A DNA stretch of 64,000 nucleotides. It comes from Acidimicrobiia bacterium. Its GTDB lineage: Bacteria; Actinomycetota; Acidimicrobiia; Acidimicrobiales; AC-14. This document shows positions 18,982-27,612 of the stretch, piece after piece. The stretch spans positions 1 through 64,000 of the forward strand of contig JAHFUR010000023.1 in assembly GCA_023264995.1 (NCBI GenBank). Direction: 5' to 3'. A program made the translations under genes and the position numbers. Below the pieces are notes generated by a model. The model was not told the origin of the DNA, searched no databases, and saw only the letters and a list, made by a program, of their open reading frames with translations. Within the stretch, counting starts at the first letter, position 1, and the number at the start of each line of letters is the position of its first letter.

Positions 18982-20073
18982 TCAGAAACCGCCGGTGGGG
19001 TGGTGCAACGCTGGGTCCTTGTCGACGATCAGCTTCGGGCTGACCCCCGGCACCACGCAAAGATCCAGCTCGGAGATCAGCGCCGACTGCTTCATCGCCA
19101 GCATGTTGAAGCCATGAGGCGGCCCGTCGGTGTAGCAGTCGTCGACCGGGACGACCTCGATCGGCTGGCCGTCCATCGCCCGGTTGCCGTGGATATCCCG
19201 GACGGCGAACACCAGGTACCCGTGCTCACGCAGCAGCGAGACCAACGAGGTGCCCGCCAGGCCAGAGGTCCAGTCGACATAGTCGCGGTGCACCTCGAAG
19301 ACGATGTTCGGCGCCTGCCCAGGGGGCTGGGAAAGGAACCCCAGTGCACCCCGGAGGGCTCGCTCCTCCCCGCCCTCAGTGTCGAGCATGATCAGGTCGA
19401 GCCTGCTCACATGCTGGCCAGCCAGGTACTCGGAGATCGTCACGGAGGGGACCACGTCGGCCCCAGCAGCCGGCCCATTTCCGTCGAGGTAGGGGGCCGA
19501 CGTGGCCAGGGCCAGCGCCCCGGTGATCTCCAGGCTGACATCCCCCTCGTCCCAGAGGCCCATCCGGTTGGCGACGACGTTCCGGATGTCGTTGATGGCG
19601 ATGTTGTGCAGCAGGCGCCGGTAGGGGTGCTCCATGGGTTCGAACGCGTGGACGCGGCCGGTCGTACGCAGCCGGCGGGCCATGGGCAGGACATGGTCAC
19701 CGATATAGGCACCACCCACGACCGCGTGCTCCGATCGGGAGGCCAACCGCGTCAGCAGCTTGGTGGTCTGAGGCTCCCATACGTGGTCCGGATGAGCCCG
19801 ATCGCTCAGGAGGAGCGCCTTCTCGATGCGGCTGTCGGTGCCGATGTCGAAGATCAGGCCATCAGCGAGCGTGATCCGGTGCTGGCCGACATCGCGGAGG
19901 GCAGCGGCCACCAAGGGCCACCGGACGTGGTCTCGGAACCGGTCTGGCTCCGGCGCATCCGCTTCGGCCCGCCGCAACAGCTCGAAGAGCTCCATCCGCA
20001 CGCGCTCATCGAGGCCTGCGTAGGCCAGGGCGTCGCCGAGCCCGATCGGGTCGGGCGTGGTACTCGTGTACAT
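18982..20073 (-). CDS. FkbM family methyltransferase (second copy)
   Basis: 363 residues. A SAM-binding segment AVVGGAYIGDHVLPMARRL is followed by VHAFEPMEHPYRRLLHNIAI, and the FkbM C-terminal signature LDLIMLDTEGGEERALRGAL. The N-terminal ~90 residues (MYTSTTPDPIG...) are an extension I do not recognise. It stands alone on the minus strand, convergent with the C-methyltransferase and divergent from the RmlC-like gene. Probable sugar O-methylation; substrate unknown. Confidence 0.82.
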   Translation of the reverse strand: MYTSTTPDPIGLGDALAYAGLDERVRMELFELLRRAEADAPEPDRFRDHVRWPLVAAALRDVGQHRITLADGLIFDIGTDSRIEKALLLSDRAHPDHVWEPQTTKLLTRLASRSEHAVVGGAYIGDHVLPMARRLRTTGRVHAFEPMEHPYRRLLHNIAINDIRNVVANRMGLWDEGDVSLEITGALALATSAPYLDGNGPAAGADVVPSVTISEYLAGQHVSRLDLIMLDTEGGEERALRGALGFLSQPPGQAPNIVFEVHRDYVDWTSGLAGTSLVSLLREHGYLVFAVRDIHGNRAMDGQPIEVVPVDDCYTDGPPHGFNMLAMKQSALISELDLCVVPGVSPKLIVDKDPALHHPTGGF

Positions 20074-20192
20074 ATGGCTCCGAACACGGCATGGGCGCCC
20101 CGACTACCGAACCGATCGACAGTGGGAACGCTGCGCCCTGACGGCAAGTATGACCGACCGGGCGTCGCTCGGGTCACTGCAGCTAGGAACCG

Positions 20193-20744
20193 ATGATCCT
20201 CCGGCCCACCGACCTGGCGGGATGCTTCGTCATCGTGCCCGAGCCCGCCGTCGACGAGCGGGGCTCCTTCGCTCGGACGTTCGACAGCGAAGCGTTCTCG
20301 GCGTGGGGCCTGAACCCGGTGGTCAGCCAGGTGAGCGTGTCGCGGAACCATGCGGCCGGGACCTTGCGCGGGCTCCATTACCAGGAGGCTCCACATGCCG
20401 AAGCCAAACTGGTGCGTTGCACCCAGGGCCGGGTCTTCGATGTCGCGGTCGATGTCGCCACCCTCCGGTGGACCGCCGTCGAGCTGAGTGCCGCCAACGG
20501 GCTGGCACTCTACGTACCGGAAGGTTTCGCCCACGGGTTCCTGACCTTGGAGCCTTCCTCCGAGCTCGTCTACCAAATCTCCCGGCCCTATGTCCCAGCC
20601 TCGTCGAGGGGCCTGCGATGGGACGACCCTGCCCTGGACATCGCCTGGCCTGACGTCGGGCCGCTCACCATCTCCGAGCGCGACCGGGGCCTCCCGCTGC
20701 TCGGGGACGAGCACCGCCCCGATGGGCGGGTGCCCTCGCCCTGA
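20193..20744 (+). CDS. dTDP-4-dehydrorhamnose 3,5-epimerase-like protein
   Basis: 183 residues, cupin fold. Family motifs: DERGSFARTFDSEAF, SRNHAAGTLRGLHYQ (containing the catalytic His), KLVRCTQGRVFDVAVD and YVPEGFAHGFLTLEP. RmlC-type enzymes epimerise 4-keto-6-deoxy sugars at C3 and C5; the position next to CDP-sugar genes suggests action on a CDP-linked, possibly C-methylated ketosugar as in mycarose-type pathways. It starts at ATG 20193 after TAGGA. No rmlA, rmlB or rmlD is seen in the window. Confidence 0.88.
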   Translation: MILRPTDLAGCFVIVPEPAVDERGSFARTFDSEAFSAWGLNPVVSQVSVSRNHAAGTLRGLHYQEAPHAEAKLVRCTQGRVFDVAVDVATLRWTAVELSAANGLALYVPEGFAHGFLTLEPSSELVYQISRPYVPASSRGLRWDDPALDIAWPDVGPLTISERDRGLPLLGDEHRPDGRVPSP

Positions 20745-20776
20745 TGCGGAGCTCACGGTCGAGCTAGCGTCACCGC

Positions 20777-21556
20777 GTGGGAAGCGTGCGGTTCGGTATC
20801 CCGCTGGATCTGGCGGAGGACATCATCGAGGCCCGAGGGATCCGGGCTGCGGTGGAAACCGGCACGTACAAGGGCGAGAGCGCCGCCCTCCTGCGCTCGC
20901 TCTGCCCGCGGGTTTGGACCATCGAGCTCTCGCCGGCTCAGCATGCGGAGGCTGCCGCGAGCCACGCGGGCATCTCCGGCTTGGAGTTCCTGCAGGGGAA
21001 CTCGGCCGCTCTCCTGCCCGAGCTGCTGGAGCATATCGGCGAACCGGTCCTGTTCTGGCTGGATGGCCACGTCATGCCCGGAGACCCCGACTTCGGAGCG
21101 ACGGAGTGCCCGGTCATCTCTGAGATCGCCGCCGTAAATGAGTCCGTCCACGGCCGGGACGCGTGCATCCTCATCGACGATGCCGTGCTGTTCCACGCCG
21201 CTCCGCCGTTCGGGCTCCATGCCGCCGAATGGCCGATGATCACCGAAGTCATCGACCTGCTGCGCGCCGTCGGCGATCGGTACGTGACCGTGCTCGACGA
21301 CGTCGTCATCGCCGGACCGCCTGAGATACGTGCCATTGTCGACCAGTGGTGGGCGCGGGTCGTCGCCGATCGGGGCGGCACGACCACCATGGTGCCGCTC
21401 CACCGGCTCGAGCAGGCATGGAACCCCACGCCGGTGCAGGCGGTCCGGCGCCTTGCAAAATCGTTGCTCCGGTCGGCACCCGACCGCTTCCAGCCCCGCC
21501 GGGGCGGCACAGTCCGCCGCCGCTCCCCGCCGAGGCCGACCGGCCTGTCGGCCTGA
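20777..21556 (+). CDS. TylF/CmcI-like methyltransferase-fold protein
   Basis: 259 residues from GTG 20777. AVETGTYKGESAALLRSL is a SAM-type glycine loop, followed by VWTIELSPAQ, LEFLQGNSAALLPEL, FWLDGHVMPGDPDFG and CILIDDAVLF. The DG/DD acidic pair resembles the metal-binding residues of macrocin O-methyltransferase-like proteins. It is a weaker match than the other methyltransferases here. The gene follows the RmlC-like gene by 32 bp and ends 1 bp before the convergent glycosyltransferase. The C-terminal ~40 residues are Arg/Pro-rich. Confidence 0.65.
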   Translation: MGSVRFGIPLDLAEDIIEARGIRAAVETGTYKGESAALLRSLCPRVWTIELSPAQHAEAAASHAGISGLEFLQGNSAALLPELLEHIGEPVLFWLDGHVMPGDPDFGATECPVISEIAAVNESVHGRDACILIDDAVLFHAAPPFGLHAAEWPMITEVIDLLRAVGDRYVTVLDDVVIAGPPEIRAIVDQWWARVVADRGGTTTMVPLHRLEQAWNPTPVQAVRRLAKSLLRSAPDRFQPRRGGTVRRRSPPRPTGLSA

Positions 21557-22618
21557 TCAGGACGCCAGGATCTCCTTGTAGGCAGCGAGGTGCGCGTCGG
21601 CCGTCCGGTCCCAGGTGAACGCCGCGGCGCGCGCCCGGCCCTTGTCCCGCAGGCCCGCAGCCATGGCATCGTCACCGAGCACGAGTAGGAGCCCGGCTGC
21701 CAGACCGTCGGCTGATGGTTCGACCAGGAGCCCGGCATCGCCCACGACCTCCGGCAACGACGTGGCGGCGGCGGCGACCACCGGCGAACCAGCTGCCATG
21801 GCTTCGATCACCGGCATCCCGAAGCCCTCATAGATCGATGGCACGACGACCACCGCGGCGCCGGCCATGAGCGACGCCAGCTCGGGGGTAGCGACGTCGG
21901 TCACAAGGTGGGTCCGGGGCACGCCGTCGAACAAGACGCGCTTGCGGCCGTCGGGCGGGCCGACGAGGACCAGCTCCACGCCGGCATCGACATCGGCGAC
22001 GGCGCGCCACGCAGCGGCGAGCGCAGGAAGGTTCTTCCTCGTCGACGCGCTCCCGGCGTGGAGCACGTAGCGCTCCGGCACACGGCCCAGCCGGTGGAAA
22101 AGGACCTCCGCTCCGGCCGGCCGCGCCTGCCGGAAGACCTCGGCGACCCCAGCCGGCGCGATCCAGGTCCGGGTGATGCCGAAGACATCGGCTGCCTCAG
22201 CCGCGGCGAAGGCCGAGCAACAGATCGCCCCGACCGACCGGACGGTGGAACCGGCGAGATACCTCGGGAAACCGCCCTCGTCGTCGAACCGGAACGGCGC
22301 GGCATCGAGCACGGTGACGACTTCGAACCGCGCTGGCGGCAGTCGCAGGTCGAGCCGGTGGACGAGGCCGGCGGGGTAGAGCGCAGCGCCGAGGGCACGG
22401 GCGCCAACGAGCGGCATGCGGCTCAGGGCTCCGAATGGGAGGCGCCGGTCGGCCACGAGCGGAGCCCGCAGGCTGGTGAAGACCAGCTCGCGGATGGCAA
22501 GGGACTGCGCCCGGCGGCGAAGGGCAAGCAAGGTTGCGTCCTGGTAGCGCTCCTGGCCGAACGACCGCTCCGACGCGATCCGCACCACCGTGACTTGTCG
22601 GGCGCGGGCCGAGGTCAC
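21557..22618 (-). CDS. Glycosyltransferase family 4
   Basis: 353 residues from GTG 22618. The N-terminus VTVVRIASERSFGQERYQDA precedes a GT-B acceptor domain. The donor domain has YVLHAGSASTRKNLPALAAAW, LVLVGPPDGRKR, VVVVPSIYEGFGMPVIEAMAAGSPV and GLLVEPSADG, which are clear GT4 motifs including the E-x7-E pair. The GTG overlaps the upstream gene's TGA (GTGA). The frame remains open further upstream, but that part is out of phase with the real upstream gene. It is the last gene of a four-gene minus-strand run with the O-antigen ligase. Confidence 0.88.
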   Translation of the reverse strand: MTSARARQVTVVRIASERSFGQERYQDATLLALRRRAQSLAIRELVFTSLRAPLVADRRLPFGALSRMPLVGARALGAALYPAGLVHRLDLRLPPARFEVVTVLDAAPFRFDDEGGFPRYLAGSTVRSVGAICCSAFAAAEAADVFGITRTWIAPAGVAEVFRQARPAGAEVLFHRLGRVPERYVLHAGSASTRKNLPALAAAWRAVADVDAGVELVLVGPPDGRKRVLFDGVPRTHLVTDVATPELASLMAGAAVVVVPSIYEGFGMPVIEAMAAGSPVVAAAATSLPEVVGDAGLLVEPSADGLAAGLLLVLGDDAMAAGLRDKGRARAAAFTWDRTADAHLAAYKEILAS

Positions 22619-23700
22619 ATGCGATGACCGGCGGCCCCGGCCACCTCCCGCACCCGGGACACGAACGCGTCCTCGGAGAACCCTTCGGCGTGGGCCAACA
22701 CGACGTGTGCCTCCGGCGGGTCGGCCAGCAGCCGGCGTACCGCAGCGGCGATCGGTGCCGGTGCCGGCTCGTCGAAAAAGACACCGGTCTTGTCCTCGAC
22801 CACGGTGTCGAGAAAGCCCCCCCACCGCAGCACGACCGAGGGCGTCCCGAAGGCCGACGCCTCCACCGGCGTGAGCCCGTAGTCCTCGAAGGACGCGGCC
22901 ACGACGGCTTGGGCCGAGGCATAGAGCCAGCGCAGCTCGGCGTCGGTGACCCCGGCGAGGAACCGGACGTTCTTGGTCGCCGAAGCTCTGAGGGACCGGG
23001 CAACCGGCCCGTCCCCCACGACGACGAGCTGGTGCGGTAGTGATGCGAACGCGCCCACGACGCTGGCGACGTTCTTGTACGGGAGCAGGCGGGAGACGCA
23101 CAGGAAGTACCCCCCGTCGATCCCGTCCACTTGTTGGCGGGGGCCGTCGGCACCCAACGAGTGCGGCGGGGCCACGACCTCGGCGGCGATCCCGTACAGG
23201 TCTCGGATCCGGGCACTCACGGCTCGGGAGTTCGTGAGGTACACGTCGGCGGAGGCCGCGGCTCTGGCATCGGACCGAGCCAGTACCTTCCGAAAGGGCT
23301 CGAACAACCCGGCGCGCCTCGACCCGCCCATGTACGCCTCGGCCTGGTAAAGCCAGCGGGCAGGCGCATGGCAGTACACGATCTTGCGTCCGGTGACGTG
23401 AGCCCGGTGGGCCCACCCGCTCGAACTGCAGATGGCCACCTCGGCATCGACGACCATGCGCGAGAACATGGCGCCGTAGAGCGGCAGGCCCAAGCGGTGC
23501 CGCCGGCGGACCAGAGCGATCCGGTTCATCGGCGCGGGGACGATGTGCTTGGCCTCGAACTCGGGGAAGGTCGAAGCCGCTTCGTACACCGAGGTATGGA
23601 TGGCGGCGTCCGGGAAGGCCCGGCTCAGGGAGAGGACCACCCGCTCGGCACCGCCGCGCTGGGTCAGGTAATCGTGGACGAGGGCGATCGGCGCGCTCAT
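22615..23700 (-). CDS. Glycosyltransferase family 4
   Basis: 361 residues from ATG 23700 (MSAPIALVHDYLTQRGGAER). The opening VHDYLTQRGGAERVVLSL is typical of GT4 enzymes that act on polyprenyl-linked acceptors; the HAPARWLYQ segment and the donor-domain VCVSRLLPYKNVASVV-like region and AASFEDYGLTPVEASAFG also match. The start overlaps the upstream stop by ATGA and the stop overlaps the downstream GTG. This start is much better than the longer in-frame extension to 23946, which is Arg/Gly-rich and lies inside the neighbouring gene. Confidence 0.88.
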   Translation of the reverse strand: MSAPIALVHDYLTQRGGAERVVLSLSRAFPDAAIHTSVYEAASTFPEFEAKHIVPAPMNRIALVRRRHRLGLPLYGAMFSRMVVDAEVAICSSSGWAHRAHVTGRKIVYCHAPARWLYQAEAYMGGSRRAGLFEPFRKVLARSDARAAASADVYLTNSRAVSARIRDLYGIAAEVVAPPHSLGADGPRQQVDGIDGGYFLCVSRLLPYKNVASVVGAFASLPHQLVVVGDGPVARSLRASATKNVRFLAGVTDAELRWLYASAQAVVAASFEDYGLTPVEASAFGTPSVVLRWGGFLDTVVEDKTGVFFDEPAPAPIAAAVRRLLADPPEAHVVLAHAEGFSEDAFVSRVREVAGAAGHRM

Positions 23701-24833
23701 GGACCAGGCTCGGCGGCGCCGACGCTCGGTCGGTGCCGCACTGCGGCCTGGAGCACGGTGTCGAACACCCGGGCGCGGTCCCGCCAGGTCGGCAGCCCAT
23801 CGGTGGGAGCCGCCGCGGGTGGCTCCTCGATCATCGCCCGCACCGCCTCGACCCATGCGCCCGGCGCAGCCGTCCGTATGCACCCCCTGTCCGGCACGAA
23901 ACCGGGGAGCGGCGTCGCCACAGTGGGGGTACCGACGGCCTCGCACTCGTAGGCCTTGATCGGGTCGAGGCTGGCCGTAAAGGGGGTGACCCGGTGCGGC
24001 ACGATGACCACTGAGGCGTGCTGGAGGTACGCGGGGACAGTGGCATAGGGTCGAGAGCCCAAGACCCGCACGTTCGGCATCGCGTCGAGGCGCTGCTGGG
24101 ACGTTCGGCTCAGACAGTTTGGGCCCACCAGCACGACGGTCGCACGGTGTACGGCGGCGGCCAGGCGAACCACGAGGTCGACGTCGATCCGATCGTCGTG
24201 AAGGGTCCCGACGTACACGGCTGTTGCGCCGGCGGGAAGGTCCAAGGGCCGGGGTGCCGGCCGCCGGAAGGCATCCGCATCGACGGCGTTCGGGATGAGG
24301 TGCACGGGACGCGCCCGGCCGCGGCTGGCCGCCAAGTTCTCAGAGCACACGACGACCTCGGCCGCCTGCCGCAGCAAGGACGCCTCACGAGCTCGGCGGC
24401 GCACAATCTCCCGATCGGGGAAGGGCAGCAGCAACCAATCGTCGGTGATGTCGTAGACGGTCGAGTAGCCGGTGACGTCCACCAGTCCCGCATAGACCGA
24501 ATCGTTGACCCAGAGGACCGGCCGGGTGAGCCCGACCCGCTGCACGGCTGTCCCGACCTGGCGGTAAAGCGAACGGTCGGCAAACGGACCAGCCAGGCGT
24601 GGGAGCCACTTCCTCGGTGTCAGCTCCCAGAGCCGGCCGATCTCTACGGTCCGGAGCGCCGGCCCCGGAGGCGGCCGCCGGTTGACAATGCCATGCATCG
24701 CGTCCCACGCGGGCGCCACGAAAAGCACGCGGCGTTCGGGATGGAGCGCCAGGAGCTCCCGCACCAAGAACTGGTTCCGCCGCCAGACGTCGTCCCAGCG
24801 CTCGAGCGAGCACACGATGATGTCGCGTGTCAT
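23697..24833 (-). CDS. Glycosyltransferase family 1/4
   Basis: 378 residues from ATG 24833 (MTRDIIVCSLERWDDVWRRN). It resembles the group that includes GumK/TuaH-like glucuronosyl- and other transferases: RRNQFLVRELL near the start, VYDITDDWLLLPF in the middle, AVYVGTLHDDRIDVDLV and KAYECEAVGTPTVATPLPGF in the donor domain. Both ends overlap neighbours by 4 bp (ATGA), placing it firmly in the ligase-GT-GT-GT operon. Sugar specificity is not readable. Confidence 0.83.
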   Translation of the reverse strand: MTRDIIVCSLERWDDVWRRNQFLVRELLALHPERRVLFVAPAWDAMHGIVNRRPPPGPALRTVEIGRLWELTPRKWLPRLAGPFADRSLYRQVGTAVQRVGLTRPVLWVNDSVYAGLVDVTGYSTVYDITDDWLLLPFPDREIVRRRAREASLLRQAAEVVVCSENLAASRGRARPVHLIPNAVDADAFRRPAPRPLDLPAGATAVYVGTLHDDRIDVDLVVRLAAAVHRATVVLVGPNCLSRTSQQRLDAMPNVRVLGSRPYATVPAYLQHASVVIVPHRVTPFTASLDPIKAYECEAVGTPTVATPLPGFVPDRGCIRTAAPGAWVEAVRAMIEEPPAAAPTDGLPTWRDRARVFDTVLQAAVRHRPSVGAAEPGP

Positions 24834-26173
24834 GGCCGGCCTGCGGCCACCCCGTCCCGGGCCACGACCGATCGGTCGACCGCCGAGCCGGGAGGGACGA
24901 GCTGCGTCCCGGCCCGGCCGACGGCCAGGCCGACCAGAAGCCAGGGCAACGTCTGTGTGCCGGCCACCCAGTAGATGTCGACCATGCCATGAGTCAGCTT
25001 GGCGATGACGACGAGCCCGGCGGCGAATGCGAGCGGGCCGCCGGCCTGACGCAGGGCCCGCAACGAGAAGCCGACGAGGCCGGCGAGAGCGATCAGGCCG
25101 ACGATCCCCGACTCGGCCAGGGTCGAGTACCAGAGACTGTGAGGTTCGATGTAGGTGTCGCGGTAGCTCGGCACGTCGAACCGGTAGCCCGGGGCCTTGT
25201 AGTAACGCAGGCCCACTCCGAGGAGCGGGTCGCGCCGCCACTCCTTCAAGGCCGCCTCATAGGAAATACGGCGGGCGTTGACGGGAGTGAAGTCGCTGTT
25301 CCGGCCCCTATCGGTGTCAGCCTGCACGGAGAGGAAGATGGCGAGCACGACCAGGCCCACCGCCGGCACCAGGACCACGGCCCGGACAGCCCTCCCCTCC
25401 GAGACCACGCTCCAAAGCGCCAGGGCGACCAGGAGGCCGGCGAGCGCGCCCCGCGACTGGGTGGCCACGATGCCACCGAAGAGGACGCCGCGCAGGACGA
25501 GCGTGGTCGTCCGGTTGAAACCCAGGACCTCGGGCACGACGAAGAGCACGATCAGCGTCATCGCCAAGAGGGCCCCGGCATAGTTCTTCTGCAAACCGAG
25601 AGGGAAGGCGGGCGCCAGACCTGACCCGACGCTTTGCACGACGGCGGCGAGGCTTACCGCGATCGCACCGAGCACCAGGAGGCGCAGCGCATCACGGGCC
25701 CGACCGAGACGGCCGACGGCGGCACCGACCGTCAGACCACCCAGGAGGAAGGACGCCCGGTGAGCGAGCTCGAGTACGGCGCGCAGGCCCGGTGAGGCGA
25801 CGACGGTGACGAGGAGAACGGCCAGGTACATGGCCATGACTCCGGCCACGCGGCGGACATGCGCGTTGTGCCACTCAACCAGAGGCAGTGCGACCAGGGC
25901 AGAGACAACGAGGATGACGTCGGCTCCGCTCATGTTCAAGGTACCCGGGCCAACCCGGCGGGCCACGAACACAGCGGGGAAGATCAGGAGCACGAGCGGC
26001 CCTGCGGCCACCACCGCCGCCGCAGCGAACACGGCGCCCAGCCCGGCGAGAACGGCCAGGCTGGGCGCCTTGATCGTAAGCCCGCCAACCACGAGGGCGG
26101 CGATCACAGTGAGCAACGCGGCCGCGACCCGACCCACTGCCAGCCGCTCGCCGATTGCTCGCTCCACTGCCAA
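24830..26173 (-). CDS. O-antigen ligase/polymerase family membrane protein (Wzy_C)
   Basis: 447 residues with about 10-12 hydrophobic segments. The Wzy_C region has the periplasmic loop pattern: AALKEWRRDPLLGVGLRYY, then YIEPHSLWYSTLAESGIVGL, where the H and the L-E-G-G residues are the conserved positions of WaaL/Wzy proteins. It either polymerises repeat units or ligates finished chains to an acceptor. It is first in the four-gene minus operon and divergent from the glycosyltransferase at 26203. Its coexistence with a Wzm/Wzt exporter is noteworthy. Polymerase versus ligase cannot be decided from sequence. Confidence 0.85.
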   Translation of the reverse strand: MAVERAIGERLAVGRVAAALLTVIAALVVGGLTIKAPSLAVLAGLGAVFAAAAVVAAGPLVLLIFPAVFVARRVGPGTLNMSGADVILVVSALVALPLVEWHNAHVRRVAGVMAMYLAVLLVTVVASPGLRAVLELAHRASFLLGGLTVGAAVGRLGRARDALRLLVLGAIAVSLAAVVQSVGSGLAPAFPLGLQKNYAGALLAMTLIVLFVVPEVLGFNRTTTLVLRGVLFGGIVATQSRGALAGLLVALALWSVVSEGRAVRAVVLVPAVGLVVLAIFLSVQADTDRGRNSDFTPVNARRISYEAALKEWRRDPLLGVGLRYYKAPGYRFDVPSYRDTYIEPHSLWYSTLAESGIVGLIALAGLVGFSLRALRQAGGPLAFAAGLVVIAKLTHGMVDIYWVAGTQTLPWLLVGLAVGRAGTQLVPPGSAVDRSVVARDGVAAGRP

Positions 26174-26202
26174 CCAGCCTACGGCACGGCAGACTGGGGC
26201 CC

Positions 26203-27408
26203 ATGGCGATCGATGCAGGCCGGACCGCCGCAGGAGCGCCGCGCGCCCTCCGCGTGTCGCACAGCGCCGTGGTTGAGGCCTGGCGGGATCGCGAAGTCGA
26301 GCTGGCGCGGGCGGGCATCGACGTGACCCTCGTCACGGCGGAGACGTGGGACGAGGGGGGCCGTCGCGTACGCTGCGTGGGTCGGCCGGGTGAGCGGGTC
26401 GTCGCCGCCCGCACCTTTGGGCGCCACCCCGCCCTCTTCGTGTACGACCCGCGGCCGATCTGGCGCCTCCTCCGCCGGGCCCGGTTCGACCTGATCGACC
26501 TGCACGAGGAGCCGTACAGCCTGGCCGTGGCCGAGCTGCGCGTGCTGCGCCGCCTCGCGGCCCGGCCCGCGCCGCTCCTGCTCTACTCGGCGCAGAACAT
26601 CTACAAGCGCTACCCGTGGCCGGTCCGTCGCCTCGAACGGGGCGCCTTGCGCGCCGCGGCCGCCATCTACCCGTGCAGCACCGGAGCGGCCGGCGTCCTG
26701 CGGCGGAAAGGCTACGTCGGGGCCCTGCGGGTGCTGCCCCTCGGCGTCGACATCACCCGGTTTGCTCCGACCGAGACACTCGCGGCCGCCAGCCCCCGGA
26801 CCGGGCTGCGACTGGCGTACGTCGGCCGCCTAGTACCGGAGAAGGGAGTCGACGTGGTCCTCCGGGCTATGGCCGGCGAGCCGGGCTGGAAGCTCGAGGT
26901 CCTCGGTACCGGGCCCGAGGAGGGCACACTCCGTGCGCAGACGACCACCTTGGGCATTGCCGACCGCGTGGCGTTCCTGGGCGCGGTGGCCCAAGAGGAC
27001 CTGCCCGACGCCTACCGGCGAGCCGATGTCCTGGTCGTCCCGTCACAGGTCACGCCAGCGTGGACCGAGCAGTTCTGCAGGGTCGCGGTCGAGGCCATGG
27101 CCTGCGGGGTACCGGTCGTCGCCTCGAATGTCGGGAGCCTCCCCGAGGTCGTCGGAGATGGTGGGCTGCTCGTGCCACCCGGTGACCCTGACGCGCTGCA
27201 CGCCGCCCTGCAGCGCCTCGACGACAACGAACCGCTCCGCCGCAAGCTCGGCGCCGCCGGCCGGGACGGGAGCGAGCGCTTCTCGTGGGCGGCGGTAGGG
27301 GCGGCCCACGCGAGCCTGTACCGCGAAGTGCTCGCCCAGACCGGCCCAGGAGGCCGGGGCGACAAGCACTCGCTGGGGCTCGCTCCCAAGGGGAGCGTGG
27401 ACCAGTGA
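26203..27408 (+). CDS. Glycosyltransferase family 4, tail encoded by a tandem repeat
   Basis: 401 residues from ATG 26203 (MAIDAGRTAAGAPRALRVSH). GT4 motifs: LAYVGRLVPEKGVDVVLRAM, LEVLGTGPEEGTLR, FCRVAVEAMACGVPVVASNVGSLPEVV (split here for length) and GLLVPPGDPDAL. The last 22 residues (from TGPGGRGDKHSLGLAP to SVDQ) lie in the first copy of a 68-bp tandem repeat and are not typical of the family, which normally ends soon after the final helix. Its TGA is embedded in GTGA, overlapping the GTG of the next repeat unit. An in-frame start at 26155 would overlap the divergent ligase gene and is less likely. Confidence 0.87.
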   Translation: MAIDAGRTAAGAPRALRVSHSAVVEAWRDREVELARAGIDVTLVTAETWDEGGRRVRCVGRPGERVVAARTFGRHPALFVYDPRPIWRLLRRARFDLIDLHEEPYSLAVAELRVLRRLAARPAPLLLYSAQNIYKRYPWPVRRLERGALRAAAAIYPCSTGAAGVLRRKGYVGALRVLPLGVDITRFAPTETLAAASPRTGLRLAYVGRLVPEKGVDVVLRAMAGEPGWKLEVLGTGPEEGTLRAQTTTLGIADRVAFLGAVAQEDLPDAYRRADVLVVPSQVTPAWTEQFCRVAVEAMACGVPVVASNVGSLPEVVGDGGLLVPPGDPDALHAALQRLDDNEPLRRKLGAAGRDGSERFSWAAVGAAHASLYREVLAQTGPGGRGDKHSLGLAPKGSVDQ

Positions 27409-27610
27409 CCGGCCCGGGAGGCCGGGGCGACAAGCACTCGCTGGGGCTCGCTCCCAAGGGGAGCGTGGACCAGTGACCGGCCCGGGAGGCCGGGGCGACA
27501 AGCACTCGCTGGGGCGCGCTCCCAAGGGGAGCGTGGACCAGTGACCGGCCCGGGAGGCCGGGGCGACAAGCACTCGCTGGGGCGCGCTCCCAAGGGGAGC
27601 GTGGACCTGT
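27339..27610 (+). repeat. Four tandem copies of a 68-bp unit
   Basis: Copies begin at 27339, 27407, 27475 and 27543, and the first bases of a fifth lie at 27611. Differences are few: the second-codon region of copy 1 has CCAGG where others have CCGGG, copies 3-4 have GGGGCGCG where copies 1-2 have GGGGCTCG, and copy 4 ends ACCTGTGA instead of ACCAGTGA. Each unit can form two hairpins: CCGGCC/GGCCGG around a 5-nt loop and CGCTCCC/GGGAGCG around AAG. The array joins two same-strand glycosyltransferase genes. Confidence 0.97.
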
Positions 27611-27612
27611 GA
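27405..27612 (+). other. Chain of three 23-codon mini-frames linked by GTGA overlaps
   Basis: Inside the repeat, frames 27405-27476, 27473-27544 and 27541-27612 each run GTG to TGA over 72 bases. Because the period is 68, each TGA sits inside the next unit's GTGA, so upstream gene, mini-frames and the downstream GT2 gene form an unbroken stop/start-coupled series. Each unit also carries AAGGGGAG 8-10 nt before the GTG, which could act as a ribosome binding site. The peptides start MTGPGGRGDKHS and end GSVDQ, GSVDQ and GSVDL. Whether any is made as a stable peptide is doubtful; a coupling or spacer role is more likely. Confidence 0.4.

Noticed and set aside
22619-23800. Upstream extension of the glycosyltransferase frame ending at 21557
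   Set aside because: It lies out of frame inside the neighbouring glycosyltransferase; the GTGA overlap at 22618 gives a proper start.
27339-27612. CRISPR-like array
   Set aside because: Repeats are directly adjacent with no unique spacers; the period is fully explained by tandem duplication of a 68-bp coding/junction unit.
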